DNA of 64,000 bases. Source: Caldibacillus thermoamylovorans. GTDB lineage: Bacteria > Bacillota > Bacilli > Bacillales > Caldibacillaceae. The first letter of the stretch is position 1; each line of letters opens with the position of its first letter. The notes under the pieces are model-generated. The model saw only the letters and a program-made list of their open reading frames with translations, did not search any database and was not told the DNA's origin. The position numbers and the translations under genes are program-made. This document shows, one piece after another, positions 19,987 through 29,940 of the stretch. The stretch spans positions 1 through 64,000 of the forward strand of contig NZ_CCRF01000083.1 of the NCBI RefSeq assembly GCF_000751775.1, given 5' to 3'.

Positions 19987-21009
19987 TTACCCTTTTAATA
20001 TCTCATTTGTTACGGCTTCATCGGTAATTAAAACCGTATTTTTCGGGGCGATTTTCATGTACGCCTTGATTGCCTTTGCCTTGGAAGCTCCACCGGCAAC
20101 AGCAAATATATGAGGGATGTTTTTTAAATCTTCCAGCTGCAAGCCGACTGTTTGCACTTTATGGACAATGCGCCCATTTTCATCAAAGTAATATCCAAAT
20201 GCTTCGGCAACAGCTTTTTCCTGAACAAGCTTTTGCATATCTTCTTCCGATGTCATCCGTCTTCTTGCCATTGTCATTGCATCACCAATCCCGTGAATAA
20301 CAATATCTGCTGATTTGATCTTCATTAGTACTTCTCGAATGGATGACTCTTGGATGAAGGTTTCATAAAACTCTTTCGTGACTTGATCAGGGGAATAGAG
20401 AACCATATAGTTTCCGCCGGCTTTATTTGCCATCTTTTGACAAATTGTATTTGCCTGATCTTTTATATCTGCCCCGATTCCACCTCGAGCAGGGACAAAC
20501 AGCAAGTTCTCTTTATTTAATTTTTCAGTAAATGCCTCAGCAACAGCATTCATTGTAGATCCGCCGGTCACACTAATAACTTGACCTTCATTAATGACTT
20601 CCTTAAGTCTGCTTACACATGCACGCCCCAATTCTGACTTAACCCAGTCCGATTCATCGGCGTTACCGGAAACGACATTACATGATTGAAGATTTAGTGC
20701 AGCTGCCAACTGTTTTTCTAATTCCGGCGCACTTGAAAATTCCTTCATAATTGGTTCAAGTTGGTCCAAAATTATTTTTCCCTCTTCTGTTAATCTCATA
20801 CCGGACGTTGAAATTGCAATTAAATCTTGATCTTTAAGAAAATCTGTTTCACTGCGTAATACCCGTTCAGTTATTTGTAAACTTTGGGATAAACTGCGTC
20901 TGCCAACCGGCTGCATAATTTCTATGTAACGAAGAATTCGATATCTTTTCTGCATGATTTCAACTAAATCCGGTATTAGTCTTTTTTGTACATTAATAAT
21001 CGACTTCAT
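19987..21009 (-). CDS. cggR: Central glycolytic genes regulator CggR
   Basis: SorC/DeoR-type repressor of 340 residues. An N-terminal winged helix (residues about 20-75, RYIEIMQPVGRRSLSQSLQITERVLRSETDFL split by the turn) is followed by a sugar-phosphate-binding domain with VTGGSTM near residue 150, VPARGGIG and VAGGASKAKAI. It represses the operon it heads; fructose-1,6-bisphosphate releases it. AGGAGAA precedes ATG 21009. Operator-like sequences lie upstream at 21042-21081 and 21122-21157. Confidence 0.97.
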   Translation of the reverse strand: MKSIINVQKRLIPDLVEIMQKRYRILRYIEIMQPVGRRSLSQSLQITERVLRSETDFLKDQDLIAISTSGMRLTEEGKIILDQLEPIMKEFSSAPELEKQLAAALNLQSCNVVSGNADESDWVKSELGRACVSRLKEVINEGQVISVTGGSTMNAVAEAFTEKLNKENLLFVPARGGIGADIKDQANTICQKMANKAGGNYMVLYSPDQVTKEFYETFIQESSIREVLMKIKSADIVIHGIGDAMTMARRRMTSEEDMQKLVQEKAVAEAFGYYFDENGRIVHKVQTVGLQLEDLKNIPHIFAVAGGASKAKAIKAYMKIAPKNTVLITDEAVTNEILKG

Positions 21010-21041
21010 TCTATGTTCTCCTCACAAATAACAGGAATAGG

Positions 21042-21081
21042 TGGACTTATTGAAACCCTGCTATCGTTAATAATGTCCCAC
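21042..21081 (-). promoter_or_regulatory. Candidate CggR operator, promoter-proximal
   Basis: On the minus strand GGGAC, ATAGC, AGGGT and GTCC half-elements are spaced as in the two-half-site CggR operator. The element ends 33 bp before the cggR ATG. Confidence 0.55.
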
Positions 21082-21121
21082 TCAAAGCAAAAATAATACT
21101 GGGGAAATTCAATATTTTATT

Positions 21122-21157
21122 GGTCAGTAACCGACCCATAAGGTTATTTTTCGTCCC
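21122..21157 (-). promoter_or_regulatory. Second CggR-operator-like element
   Basis: On the minus strand GGGAC, 15 nt, GGGTC, 7 nt, GACC. The right half is also a near-perfect 15-bp palindrome (GGTCGGTTACTGACC). It lies about 80 bp upstream of the first element. Two sites would allow looping or stronger repression. Confidence 0.35.
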
Positions 21158-21219
21158 ACAGATATCAAAAAAAATCATCTCCGTTACACTTATTATGTTA
21201 GCAGAGAATATATGGAAAA

Positions 21220-21480
21220 TCAACTATCTTTAACATTTTTATTTTTTTGTAAGCGCATTCTAATTACATGTTCATCAATTTGCCCAAATTGAATGACCTC
21301 TCCGTCAATTTCTACAACAGGAATATATAAACCGTACTTTTCTTCCAAATCATCATTTTCTTCAATATCAACCAATTTGAGGGTGAAATCATACTCATTC
21401 TGTAATCGTCTCAAAATTTCAAGCGCATTATCGCATAAATGGCATTCTTTCCTTTTATATAAAATAACTTCTTGTCTCAA
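21220..21480 (-). CDS. Glutaredoxin/thioredoxin-like protein (DUF836 type)
   Basis: Small thioredoxin-fold protein of 86 residues with a redox-type CxxC (KECHLCD) near residue 11 and the cis-proline region IPVVEIDGEVI. The start is TTG 21480, because AAAGGAG lies 7 nt upstream; an upstream TTG at 21498 would put the ribosome site inside the coding part. It sits between rpoN and cggR, as in many Bacillaceae. The redox partner is unknown. Confidence 0.8.
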   Translation of the reverse strand: MRQEVILYKRKECHLCDNALEILRRLQNEYDFTLKLVDIEENDDLEEKYGLYIPVVEIDGEVIQFGQIDEHVIRMRLQKNKNVKDS

Positions 21481-21568
21481 ATTAGTTCTCCTTTCCAATC
21501 AGGCCTGTCACAGATTTCTTTTTATCGTTTCGGTTTGGACCATTCAGAATCCGGTTACCGATCCATCC

Positions 21569-22891
21569 TTAATTATATCTTTTTCTTTTGATTGAAGAAG
21601 GAATCTTCAATTGCTCGCGGTATTTGGTAACTGTTCTTCTCGAAACACGTATCCCCTTTTTTTCGAGCAGCTTGACAATTTCTTGATCCGAATAGGGTGA
21701 TTTTTTATTTTCTTGGTCAATCATATCGCGAATTTCATTTTTCACCTGTTCGGTTGATATGGTATCATTACCGGTTGCTGTTTTTGCTCCGGTTGTAAAC
21801 AGTTTTCGCAGGGGAATCGTTCCAATTGGTGTACGGGCATATTTGTTTTTTGCAATTCGAGATATGGTTGATTCATGAACGCCGATTTTTTCTGCAACAT
21901 TATTCATGGTCATCGGTTTTAATTCTTTCTTACTCCCCAATAGGTAAGGTTCTTGCATCTCTATAATTGCACGCATCATGTTGATCATTGTTGTTTTTCT
22001 TTGTTCGATACTTTGTTTCAACCATTGGATCTGTTGATATTTTTCTTTCACATAAGATTTTACCATTGGTTCAGGTTGTTGCATCAATTCATGATAGTAA
22101 CCTTCATTTATGTTTATATGAAAATAGGAATCTTCTGCTACATGAATATGCCAAATATCTTCCTTTTTTTCAATGATTATATCCGGTATCACATATTCGG
22201 TTCGCTCATTAGATATTAGTGCGCCCGGTCGAGGTTCCAATGTTTGAACGAGATCAAAAAGTCGTTGAATTTCATTTAATGAGATGTTTAATTCTTTTTT
22301 AATTTTTTTCCACTTTTTATAAGCAAAATCGTCGAAATAATGTTCCACGATTTCTATAAGCCGTGGGTCTGCGTTTTCATTCCGCCTTAGCTGCAATATA
22401 ATACATTCTTGTAAATTCCTTGCCCCGATACCCGCCGGTTCAAGACTTTGGATTATATTAAGGGCTTTTTCACCTATTTCCCTCGGTAAATTTAAAATCC
22501 GGCTGGCTTCATCTATATCAATTTCTAAATAACCATTGTCATTTAAATTGTTGATTAAAAATGTGACATAGTTTTTTTCTGCTGAAGAAAGATTTTTTGT
22601 CAATAATTGATCTTGTAAATAATTTGACAGGTTGGGCAAATGGTCGGGGATAAAAGCTTCAAAATTGCCTGCGCTTGCTGATTGTTTTTTTCTTTTTTTC
22701 AAGGATTTTTGACTAAAAGTGGAATAATAATTCATTTCGACTTCCAGCAGCGGATTTTCTGTCGCTATTTGTTCAACAAAACCGGCTAATTCCATGGAAG
22801 TATATTGGAGTAACGAAATCGCCTGGACAAGTTCCTGTGACATATTTAATTTTAATGCTTGTTGTTGGAACATTCCATATTCGATATTCAT
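21569..22891 (-). CDS. rpoN: RNA polymerase sigma-54 factor
   Basis: Sigma-54 (SigL), 440 residues. The N-terminal glutamine- and leucine-rich activator-interacting region (QQQALKLNMSQELVQAISLL) is followed by the core-binding domain and the C-terminal DNA-binding domain with the RpoN box VSRRTVTKYRE. It recognises -24/-12 promoters and needs GAFTGA activators. The only activator-like protein in the window (7805-9556) lacks that motif. The start is set at ATG 22891 (GGGAGAG 7 nt upstream) rather than two codons earlier. Confidence 0.97.
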   Translation of the reverse strand: MNIEYGMFQQQALKLNMSQELVQAISLLQYTSMELAGFVEQIATENPLLEVEMNYYSTFSQKSLKKRKKQSASAGNFEAFIPDHLPNLSNYLQDQLLTKNLSSAEKNYVTFLINNLNDNGYLEIDIDEASRILNLPREIGEKALNIIQSLEPAGIGARNLQECIILQLRRNENADPRLIEIVEHYFDDFAYKKWKKIKKELNISLNEIQRLFDLVQTLEPRPGALISNERTEYVIPDIIIEKKEDIWHIHVAEDSYFHININEGYYHELMQQPEPMVKSYVKEKYQQIQWLKQSIEQRKTTMINMMRAIIEMQEPYLLGSKKELKPMTMNNVAEKIGVHESTISRIAKNKYARTPIGTIPLRKLFTTGAKTATGNDTISTEQVKNEIRDMIDQENKKSPYSDQEIVKLLEKKGIRVSRRTVTKYREQLKIPSSIKRKRYN

Positions 22892-23109
22892 ATACATCTC
22901 TCCCTTATTCTCATTGTAAGGGTTTTCTTCAAAATTGAAAACAAAAATCGACCAATTTAAGAAAATTATTTATTTCCAACTTTACTAAGGTAGCCCAATT
23001 GCGGCGTGCATGCATACAGGCGAAAAACGAAACGGCCAGTAACATTTTCCCTCTTGATTAATTATTGCATTTGAATTATAATAGATTTTGTTCGTCAGTA
23101 ATACAGTTT

Positions 23110-23181
23110 GCCCTCGTGGTGTAACGGATAGCACGCAAGATTCCGGTTCTTGAAATGTGGGTTCGATTCCTGCCGAGGGCG
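23110..23181 (+). tRNA. tRNA-Arg (anticodon CCG)
   Basis: Complete cloverleaf. Acceptor GCCCTCG pairs with CGAGGGC, the anticodon arm is CAAGA-TTCCGGT-TCTTG giving CCG, and the T arm contains GGTTCGATTCC. No CCA is encoded. It occupies the same place next to clpP and crh as the tRNA-Arg of B. subtilis. A terminator follows. Confidence 0.95.
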
Positions 23182-23192
23182 TTCAAACACTG

Positions 23193-23230
23193 AATACCAT
23201 TACGTTTATAAGACGTAGTGGTATTTTTTT
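23193..23230 (+). terminator. Terminator of tRNA-Arg
   Basis: AATACCATTACGT and ACGTAGTGGTATT pair (one mismatch), followed by TTTTTTA. Confidence 0.9.
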
Positions 23231-23265
23231 ATACTTAATATAAGTGAGAAAACTTTTTAAAAGTA

Positions 23266-23553
23266 CTACGAATTATAAGTAGCATTGCGGAATGGCGGCA
23301 TCCATACCTCAACAAGAACAACAACTTGATTCGATTCTGTTTTTATATCTGTTGCTTTTGAAGGTGCGGGGATCGATACATTATTTTCCGCCATACCGTA
23401 TAAATGAAGCGCCATTGCTTCTTTTGCCATAGCTAACGCTTCTTCATTCGTGCCACCAAAAGTTAAGCAACCAGGTAAGTCCGGAAACTCTACTGAAATT
23501 CCATCTTCCGCATAATCAAAAATTGCAGGATAAATATATCGGTTTTTTTCCAT
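23266..23553 (-). CDS. HicB-like orphan protein
   Basis: A 95-residue protein with the HicB/UPF0150 fold: YPAIFDYAEDGISVEFPDLPGC, then EEALAMAKEAMALHL. The C-terminal DNA-binding part of full HicB antitoxins is missing; the protein ends after VEVWMPPFRN. No HicA toxin gene flanks it (tRNA on one side, clpP on the other). It is therefore an orphan antitoxin-like protein, a type that is common and of unknown role. The start is ATG 23553 with GGGGGAAG upstream; an earlier in-frame start at 23586 lacks a site. Confidence 0.8.
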   Translation of the reverse strand: MEKNRYIYPAIFDYAEDGISVEFPDLPGCLTFGGTNEEALAMAKEAMALHLYGMAENNVSIPAPSKATDIKTESNQVVVLVEVWMPPFRNATYNS

Positions 23554-23682
23554 ATTTCTTCCCCCAATTAAGAGAATTTTATTCAAGTTCTGCTTGTTTT
23601 AATATGTTCTTTTAGGTTTAAAATGACATATACTTGGTAATATTTGAAGGAGAAATCAATTCTATTTCTTCGTAGCCTTATG

Positions 23683-23723
23683 TTTGACCTTTATTGACCT
23701 TTGTTGTAGAATGTACATATATT
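23683..23723 (+). promoter_or_regulatory. clpP promoter with CtsR operator
   Basis: TTTGACCTTTATTGACC at 23683-23699 is the CtsR heptad repeat read in reverse (GGTCAAT-AAA-GGTCAAA), one base off consensus. Its TTGACC also serves as -35, with TATATT at 23718-23723 as -10 (18-bp spacer). CtsR should repress clpP until heat or protein stress. Confidence 0.85.
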
Positions 23724-23780
23724 AGATTGAAAACCTTTGGCAATTAGTAAAAGGGAATTTCAATTAAAGGAGGATAAAAA

Positions 23781-24374
23781 ATGAATTTAATTCCTACAGT
23801 TATTGAACAAACAAGTCGTGGGGAACGTGCATATGATATTTATTCCCGACTTTTGAAAGACCGGATTATTATTCTCGGCGGGCAAATTGATGATGTCTCG
23901 GCCAACTCGATTGTTGCCCAGTTATTATTCTTGGATGCCGAAAACCCAGAGAAAGATATTTCCCTTTATATTAACAGTCCCGGTGGAAGTGTAACAGCAG
24001 GTATGGCTATTTATGATACGATGAATTTTGTTAAAGCAGATGTCCAAACCATTTGTATCGGAATGGCCGCATCTATGGGTGCATTCCTGCTTTCTTCAGG
24101 TGCAAAAGGGAAACGTTATGCTCTACCAAACGCAGAAGTCATGATTCACCAACCACTGGGCGGTGCTCAAGGTCAAGCAACAGAAATTGAAATTGCAGCA
24201 AGACATATTTTATATACTCGTGATAAATTAAATAAAATCTTGGCTGAAAATACCGGTCAACCCTTGGAAGTCATTGAAAGGGATACAGACCGCGATAACT
24301 TTATGTCTGCAGAAAGAGCAAAAGAATATGGATTGATTGACCACATCATCAGTCGAAATACAATTGGAAAATAG
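23781..24374 (+). CDS. clpP: ATP-dependent Clp protease proteolytic subunit
   Basis: Serine protease core of ClpCP, ClpXP and ClpEP, 197 residues. The catalytic Ser is in [15 protein letters not shown] (near 98), the His in [13 protein letters not shown] (near 123) and the Asp in [15 protein letters not shown]-like [12 protein letters not shown] (near 172). The mature N-terminus follows [18 protein letters not shown]. The only gene of this neighbourhood on the plus strand, it has its own CtsR-controlled promoter and its own terminator. Confidence 0.99.
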   Translation: MNLIPTVIEQTSRGERAYDIYSRLLKDRIIILGGQIDDVSANSIVAQLLFLDAENPEKDISLYINSPGGSVTAGMAIYDTMNFVKADVQTICIGMAASMGAFLLSSGAKGKRYALPNAEVMIHQPLGGAQGQATEIEIAARHILYTRDKLNKILAENTGQPLEVIERDTDRDNFMSAERAKEYGLIDHIISRNTIGK

Positions 24375-24376
24375 TC

Positions 24377-24406
24377 AAAAAACCGGGTAATGCGCCCGGT
24401 TTTTTT
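24377..24406 (+). terminator. Terminator of clpP
   Basis: AAAAACCGGG and CCCGGTTTTT around a 7-nt loop, with seven T. Confidence 0.92.
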
Positions 24407-24416
24407 CTGGATGACG

Positions 24417-24480
24417 AAAAAAGCTGTCATAACCGTAACCGCTTCATTCATTTTAAAAAGACAGGCGGGTATTTGACAGC
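24417..24480 (-). terminator. Probable terminator after crh
   Basis: GCTGTCA and TGACAGC pair on the minus strand across a long loop and run into TTTTTT. The loop has further GC-rich pairing possibilities. Confidence 0.45.
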
Positions 24481-24510
24481 CTTCTCTTTTTGCTTTATCA
24501 AAAAAACAAA

Positions 24511-24771
24511 TTAATTATTTTCATCTTCCACAAATTTCGTTAATACTTCCAACGCTTCTGCCTCATCACTACCATCGGCAATTATTTTAATTGTTTTCCC
24601 GGAACCTATCGCTAAACTCATAATCCCCATAATACTTTTGGCATTGACTGTTCGACTTTCACTTTCAATTGAAATATCAGATGAAAACCGATTCGCCTCC
24701 TGGACAAATAATGCTGCCGGTCGAGCTTGCAGGCCGGATTTTAATTTTACTTTCACATTTTTTTCTAACAT
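24511..24771 (-). CDS. crh: Catabolite repression HPr-like protein Crh
   Basis: HPr-fold protein of 86 residues with Gln at position 15 (SGLQARPAA) where true HPr has the PTS histidine, and with regulatory Ser46 kept (NAKSIMG). It cannot work in sugar phosphotransfer. It is phosphorylated on Ser46 by HprK (34255-35187) and then serves as a CcpA cofactor and a regulator of methylglyoxal synthase. It is the last gene of yvcI-rapZ-yvcK-whiA-crh. Confidence 0.97.
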   Translation of the reverse strand: MLEKNVKVKLKSGLQARPAALFVQEANRFSSDISIESESRTVNAKSIMGIMSLAIGSGKTIKIIADGSDEAEALEVLTKFVEDENN

Positions 24772-24915
24772 AATCCTTTCCTCCTTGATAAATGTATATA
24801 TCTATGAATCTTTTAATTTTCCGGATAAAGGGGAACTTCAATCTAAGGGGGAAACAATATCCCCCCACCGATTATTCGTATAAAGAAAAACTTGAGCGCC
24901 CGATCCTTTAAAAAA

Positions 24916-25863
24916 TTATTTAAAGTGAACGGTTTGACCCGCTCGTAGCTTTTCTGCAATTTCGTCAATTTTTCTTAACCGGTGATTAATCCCCGACTTA
25001 CTAATTCCTCCTGATACCATTTCACCCAATTCTTTCAACGTCACATCTTGGTATTCAATTCTTAATTTTGCGATTTCCCTCAGCTTTTCCGGTAGCGAAT
25101 CCAGTCCAATCGTTTGATCAATAAATTTAATATTTTCCACTTGTCTGATAGCAGCTCCAATCGTTTTGTTCAAATTTGCGGTTTCACAGTTTACCAAGCG
25201 ATTCACTGAGTTTCTCATATCCCGGACTATGCGGACATCCTCAAATCTTAACAACGCATTGTGTGCACCAATAATGCCCAGAAAATCGGAAATTTTTTCA
25301 GCTTCCTTCAAGTAAGTAATCCAACCCTTTTTCCGCTCCAAAGTTTTGCTGTTTAATGAAAAAGAGTTGAGAAGCTCACACAACGCCTCACTATGATCCT
25401 TATATAATGTAAAAATCTCTAAATGATATGAAGAGGTTTCGGGATTATTAATTGAACCACCTGCTAAAAAAGCACCTCTTAAATAAGCCCTTTTGCAACT
25501 TTTCTTTTGAATCAGTTCGGGGGCTATTTGATGATGAAATTCAAATCCTTCATCAATAATAGAAAGGTCTTTTAAAATTTCCTTGACCTGGTCAATTAAC
25601 CGAACAATATAGACGTTGTTTTTTTTCAACCTCATTTTTTTCCTGACAAATAATTCCACATCCACCTGGTAGTGTTTTTTTAAAAGCGAGTAGATCCGGC
25701 GCGCAATGGCTGCATTTTCTGTTTGGATATCGACAACAAGTCGTTGATTCGTAAAAGAAACGGCACCGTTCATACGAATTAATGCAGATAGTTCCGATTT
25801 GCTGCAGGTGTCGTCGATCGGTAAATTGGTTAATTCTTTTTTTACATCTGAGGCAAAAGACAA
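24916..25863 (-). CDS. whiA: WhiA-family DNA-binding protein
   Basis: A 315-residue protein joining a LAGLIDADG-like N-terminal domain ([15 protein letters not shown] near residue 120) to a C-terminal helix-turn-helix ([32 protein letters not shown]). In Bacillus it affects chromosome segregation and cell division. The start is TTG 25863, chosen because GGAGGT is 7 nt upstream and the protein then opens with the family sequence [11 protein letters not shown]. It is followed 144 bp later by crh and preceded by yvcK. Confidence 0.95.
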   Translation of the reverse strand: MSFASDVKKELTNLPIDDTCSKSELSALIRMNGAVSFTNQRLVVDIQTENAAIARRIYSLLKKHYQVDVELFVRKKMRLKKNNVYIVRLIDQVKEILKDLSIIDEGFEFHHQIAPELIQKKSCKRAYLRGAFLAGGSINNPETSSYHLEIFTLYKDHSEALCELLNSFSLNSKTLERKKGWITYLKEAEKISDFLGIIGAHNALLRFEDVRIVRDMRNSVNRLVNCETANLNKTIGAAIRQVENIKFIDQTIGLDSLPEKLREIAKLRIEYQDVTLKELGEMVSGGISKSGINHRLRKIDEIAEKLRAGQTVHFK

Positions 25864-25892
25864 TCCCCTAACCTCCATTCATACATCTAATA

Positions 25893-26873
25893 CTACGATT
25901 GAAAGCGGTTTTTTGTTTCATTTTCTAAGATATTAAATATTAATTGCGATAAAGTTTTTGTATCATGTCGCAAAAAGCCGTCGGTTAAGGTTGCAATCGA
26001 ATCGGCAATAATTTCGATTCCAAGTTTCTCTAAATTATCATAATCAATCTTTACCGGATCTGCGTATTCACCTTTATATCGCAATTTTACCGAATCTGGA
26101 ATGTAGCCGTTATTAACGATGATTTTTTGGATGGAGTATGGTTCAGTATGATCATAAATTGCTTTCACATGATCACTTGCAGAAAAACCGCCTGTTTCAC
26201 CTTTTTGTGTCATTAAATTACATATATACACCTTTTTCGCCTTTGCCTTGGCGAGCTCATTCCCAATTTCAGGGACAATTAGGTTAGGCAAGATGCTTGT
26301 ATAAAGCGAACCGGGTCCGATTACAATAAGATCCGCTTCTCGAATGGCATATAATGTTTCGGGTAACGGATGAATATGGTCAGGGGTTAAAAATACCCGC
26401 TTAATTCTTTTGCCGTATAGCGGTATTTTTGATTCTCCATGAATAATCACCCCATCCTCCATTTCGGCGTGAAGGACAACACTTTGGTTTGCTGATGGCA
26501 ATACTCTGCCCTTCACATTGAGTACCCTGCTTAATTCATGAACAGCATGTGCAAAATTTCCGGTAATGTTCGTCATCGCTGCCAACATTAAGTTACCTAA
26601 TGAATGACCGGACAAATCACTATTCGTCTCAAAACGATGTTGAAATAACTCCTCGATTAACGGCTCAACTTCTGAAAGTGCTGCGAGAACATTTCTAATA
26701 TCTCCCGGAGGCGGTATTCGGAAATCTTCACGTAAACGTCCGGAGCTGCCGCCATCATCAGCAACTGTAACAATAGCCGTAATGTCCACCGGAAATCTTT
26801 TCATACCACGCAATAATACCGGAAGACCGGTGCCTCCACCGATGATCACAATTCTTGGTTGACTAATATTCAT
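25893..26873 (-). CDS. yvcK: YvcK/GlmR regulator (CofD-like)
   Basis: A 326-residue CofD-like protein with the UDP-sugar-binding loop [18 protein letters not shown] at the N-terminus, [22 protein letters not shown] and [14 protein letters not shown]. It supports peptidoglycan precursor supply (GlmS activation) on gluconeogenic carbon sources. The ATG at 26873 lies inside the end of rapZ (11-bp overlap). A longer in-frame extension to 27002 would lie entirely within rapZ and is not family-like. Confidence 0.95.
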   Translation of the reverse strand: MNISQPRIVIIGGGTGLPVLLRGMKRFPVDITAIVTVADDGGSSGRLREDFRIPPPGDIRNVLAALSEVEPLIEELFQHRFETNSDLSGHSLGNLMLAAMTNITGNFAHAVHELSRVLNVKGRVLPSANQSVVLHAEMEDGVIIHGESKIPLYGKRIKRVFLTPDHIHPLPETLYAIREADLIVIGPGSLYTSILPNLIVPEIGNELAKAKAKKVYICNLMTQKGETGGFSASDHVKAIYDHTEPYSIQKIIVNNGYIPDSVKLRYKGEYADPVKIDYDNLEKLGIEIIADSIATLTDGFLRHDTKTLSQLIFNILENETKNRFQS

Positions 26874-27756
26874 GTTTCTGAATCCTTTCATTTGCAATTT
26901 CTCTATGGGACACTTGTACTTGATAATCTTTTGCCAATTTTTCACCCAAATACTTGGCAATGGCGACTGATCGATGCTGGCCACCGGTACAACCGATAGC
27001 AATTACCAGTTGACTTTTTCCTTCTCGTTTATACAACGGTAACATAAAAGATAATAAATCCGATATCTTTTCTAAAAATTTACTTGTATCCGTCCATTTC
27101 ATTACATATTCATATACATCCTGATCGAGCCCTGTTTTCGGACGTAATTGTTCAATATAAAATGGATTTGGTAAAAATCGGACATCAAAAACTAAATCTG
27201 CGTCGATCGGAATCCCATGTTTAAAACCAAAAGAGATTACATTTACCGTAAATAAATTTTGCCTGCTGTTGGTAAATTTTTCTGTGATTTTTTCACGCAA
27301 TTCTTTCGGCTTTAACTCGGATGTGTTTATAATTGTTTGTGCTCTTGCCTTTAACTCTTCCAGTAATTGTCGCTCATTACGAATCCCGTCTAGCGGCAAT
27401 CCCGATTTGGCCAATGGGTGAAAACGGCGCGTTTCTTTATACCTTCTTACCAAAGTGGCGTCATCGGCATCTAAAAATAATATATGTGGGGTTAGCCATG
27501 AGTAATGTTGCAATTCATCCAAAACGTGAATTAATTGTTCAAAAAATTCACGACCGCGTAAGTCCATAACCAAAGCAACCTTATTCATTTTATTCTTGGA
27601 TTCTCTCATTAACTCTAAAAATTTCGGCAAAAGACTTGGTGGTAAATTATCGACACAAAAAAAACCAAGATCCTCAAAACTTTGAATAGCAACCGTTTTG
27701 CCGGCACCACTCATTCCGGTTATAATAACTATTTGCAACTCATTGGAATTTTCCAC
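26863..27756 (-). CDS. rapZ: RapZ/YvcJ nucleotide-binding protein
   Basis: A P-loop protein of 297 residues: Walker [12 protein letters not shown] near residue 15, [12 protein letters not shown] and the C-terminal sensor region [16 protein letters not shown]. In Escherichia coli RapZ controls glmS RNA decay; Bacillus YvcJ binds GTP and affects competence. The start is GTG 27756, since GGTGG is 8 nt upstream and the N-terminus then matches family length. The ATG at 27771 sits directly on the ribosome site. It overlaps yvcK. Confidence 0.93.
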   Translation of the reverse strand: MENSNELQIVIITGMSGAGKTVAIQSFEDLGFFCVDNLPPSLLPKFLELMRESKNKMNKVALVMDLRGREFFEQLIHVLDELQHYSWLTPHILFLDADDATLVRRYKETRRFHPLAKSGLPLDGIRNERQLLEELKARAQTIINTSELKPKELREKITEKFTNSRQNLFTVNVISFGFKHGIPIDADLVFDVRFLPNPFYIEQLRPKTGLDQDVYEYVMKWTDTSKFLEKISDLLSFMLPLYKREGKSQLVIAIGCTGGQHRSVAIAKYLGEKLAKDYQVQVSHREIANERIQKHEY

Positions 27757-27857
27757 TGTTCTTACCACCATTCCTTTTAAAATTATTTACAACGTATCGA
27801 TTGAACGATGAACGGGCACCAGAGTCCCTTTTATAAATTTGGTAAATATTAGATTTA

Positions 27858-28307
27858 TCAATCCAACTTTTGTGAAATTAGCTGGAAATCTTTTGTGTAA
27901 TGGAATGTACCAAACTGAACATTTTCCCCAAATAAGGCTTGTTGAATAATCAATCGATCTCCTTCAGCCATTGGTAATTCATCTACTTTATCGACCGGAT
28001 GCCATTGCAGCTTTCCTTCCCTTGTTACATTTTTTTGTATGCCGTCACCTTGATTCGTAAAAAAAGTAAACATCATCCATTCGGTAAACTTATCATCATC
28101 TTCTATTAAAAAAGTGTATATACCTTTTATGATGGGATCGCGAATTTGGATTCCCGTCTCCTCCCCATATTCACGGATGGCTGCTGCTTTTACGGTTTCT
28201 TTTGGCTCTACTTTTCCACCCGGTATGGCCCACCAGCCGCGACGAGGTTTTTGCAACAACAAGATTTCCCCGTTTTTCATATATATACAATTTGCAACTC
28301 TTTGCAT
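27858..28307 (-). CDS. yvcI: NUDIX hydrolase YvcI (MutT-like)
   Basis: NUDIX pyrophosphohydrolase of 149 residues. RRGWWAIPGGKVEPKE leads into the box and the catalytic REYGEETG ends it near residue 63. It heads the yvcI-rapZ-yvcK-whiA-crh unit, as in B. subtilis. The start at ATG 28307 has GGAGTGAG upstream; a GTG three codons earlier is too close to it. The 8-oxo-dGTP-type role is only a family guess. Confidence 0.88.
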   Translation of the reverse strand: MQRVANCIYMKNGEILLLQKPRRGWWAIPGGKVEPKETVKAAAIREYGEETGIQIRDPIIKGIYTFLIEDDDKFTEWMMFTFFTNQGDGIQKNVTREGKLQWHPVDKVDELPMAEGDRLIIQQALFGENVQFGTFHYTKDFQLISQKLD

Positions 28308-28746
28308 TTCTCTCACTCACTCCAGACCATATAATCAAGTCAACATAATATAGTAATTGCTATTGGTCGACCGGCTTTTAACACCGTGAATTTGACCATC
28401 ATGATTATAAAGGTAAAGGTAAATCATTATATTATTACTTAACTAATATTATTATACTATACCTTATCACATGCAAACAATGAAGTGAATGAATAATCAT
28501 TACCTGTAGAAATAAGTGATAAAATCTAACATCAGCGGGGTGTCGACTTCCCCTGGTTATTGTAAACGTACAAAAAAAGTACAGGATATCTCCTGTACCA
28601 AAAAAATATATTTAAAAGGGGGTCAATTTCTTCATACCTTTATAATACTCTTTCTTTGTTTCATACGTGTTACAGCAGCGTTAAACGACGATTACTTTTT
28701 TTCTTTAAATTGTTAATGAAACAATGAACCCTCTTCAACTTTGATA
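28308..28746. other. Gap between yvcI and trxB
   Basis: Apart from the terminator at 28571-28605 I see no gene. AT-rich sequence at 28430-28470 could hold the yvcI promoter, but no clear -35/-10 pair stands out. Confidence 0.5.
28571..28605 (-). terminator. Terminator of trxB
   Basis: On the minus strand GTACAGGA and TCCTGTAC form a perfect stem around GATA, followed by TTTTTTT. It lies about 140 bp past the trxB stop. Confidence 0.85.
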
Positions 28747-29721
<975 letters not shown>

Positions 29722-29940
29722 TCAGGTATTGTTATGGACGGTTTAATCGGTTTTCGAATTCGTTTTATCGATGAGAATCTTTTTTATGGACAGTTTGAAC
29801 AGATTTTCTGTTCGTTATGCGTTATGTCCCTAAAGCTCAATAGATTGACACCAATTACTACAAATTTGCAACAGATTCAAGTGACCCTGTAGTTCTTGAT
29901 ACTACATAAATTTCAAACATTTTACCACTATTATGCTCAA

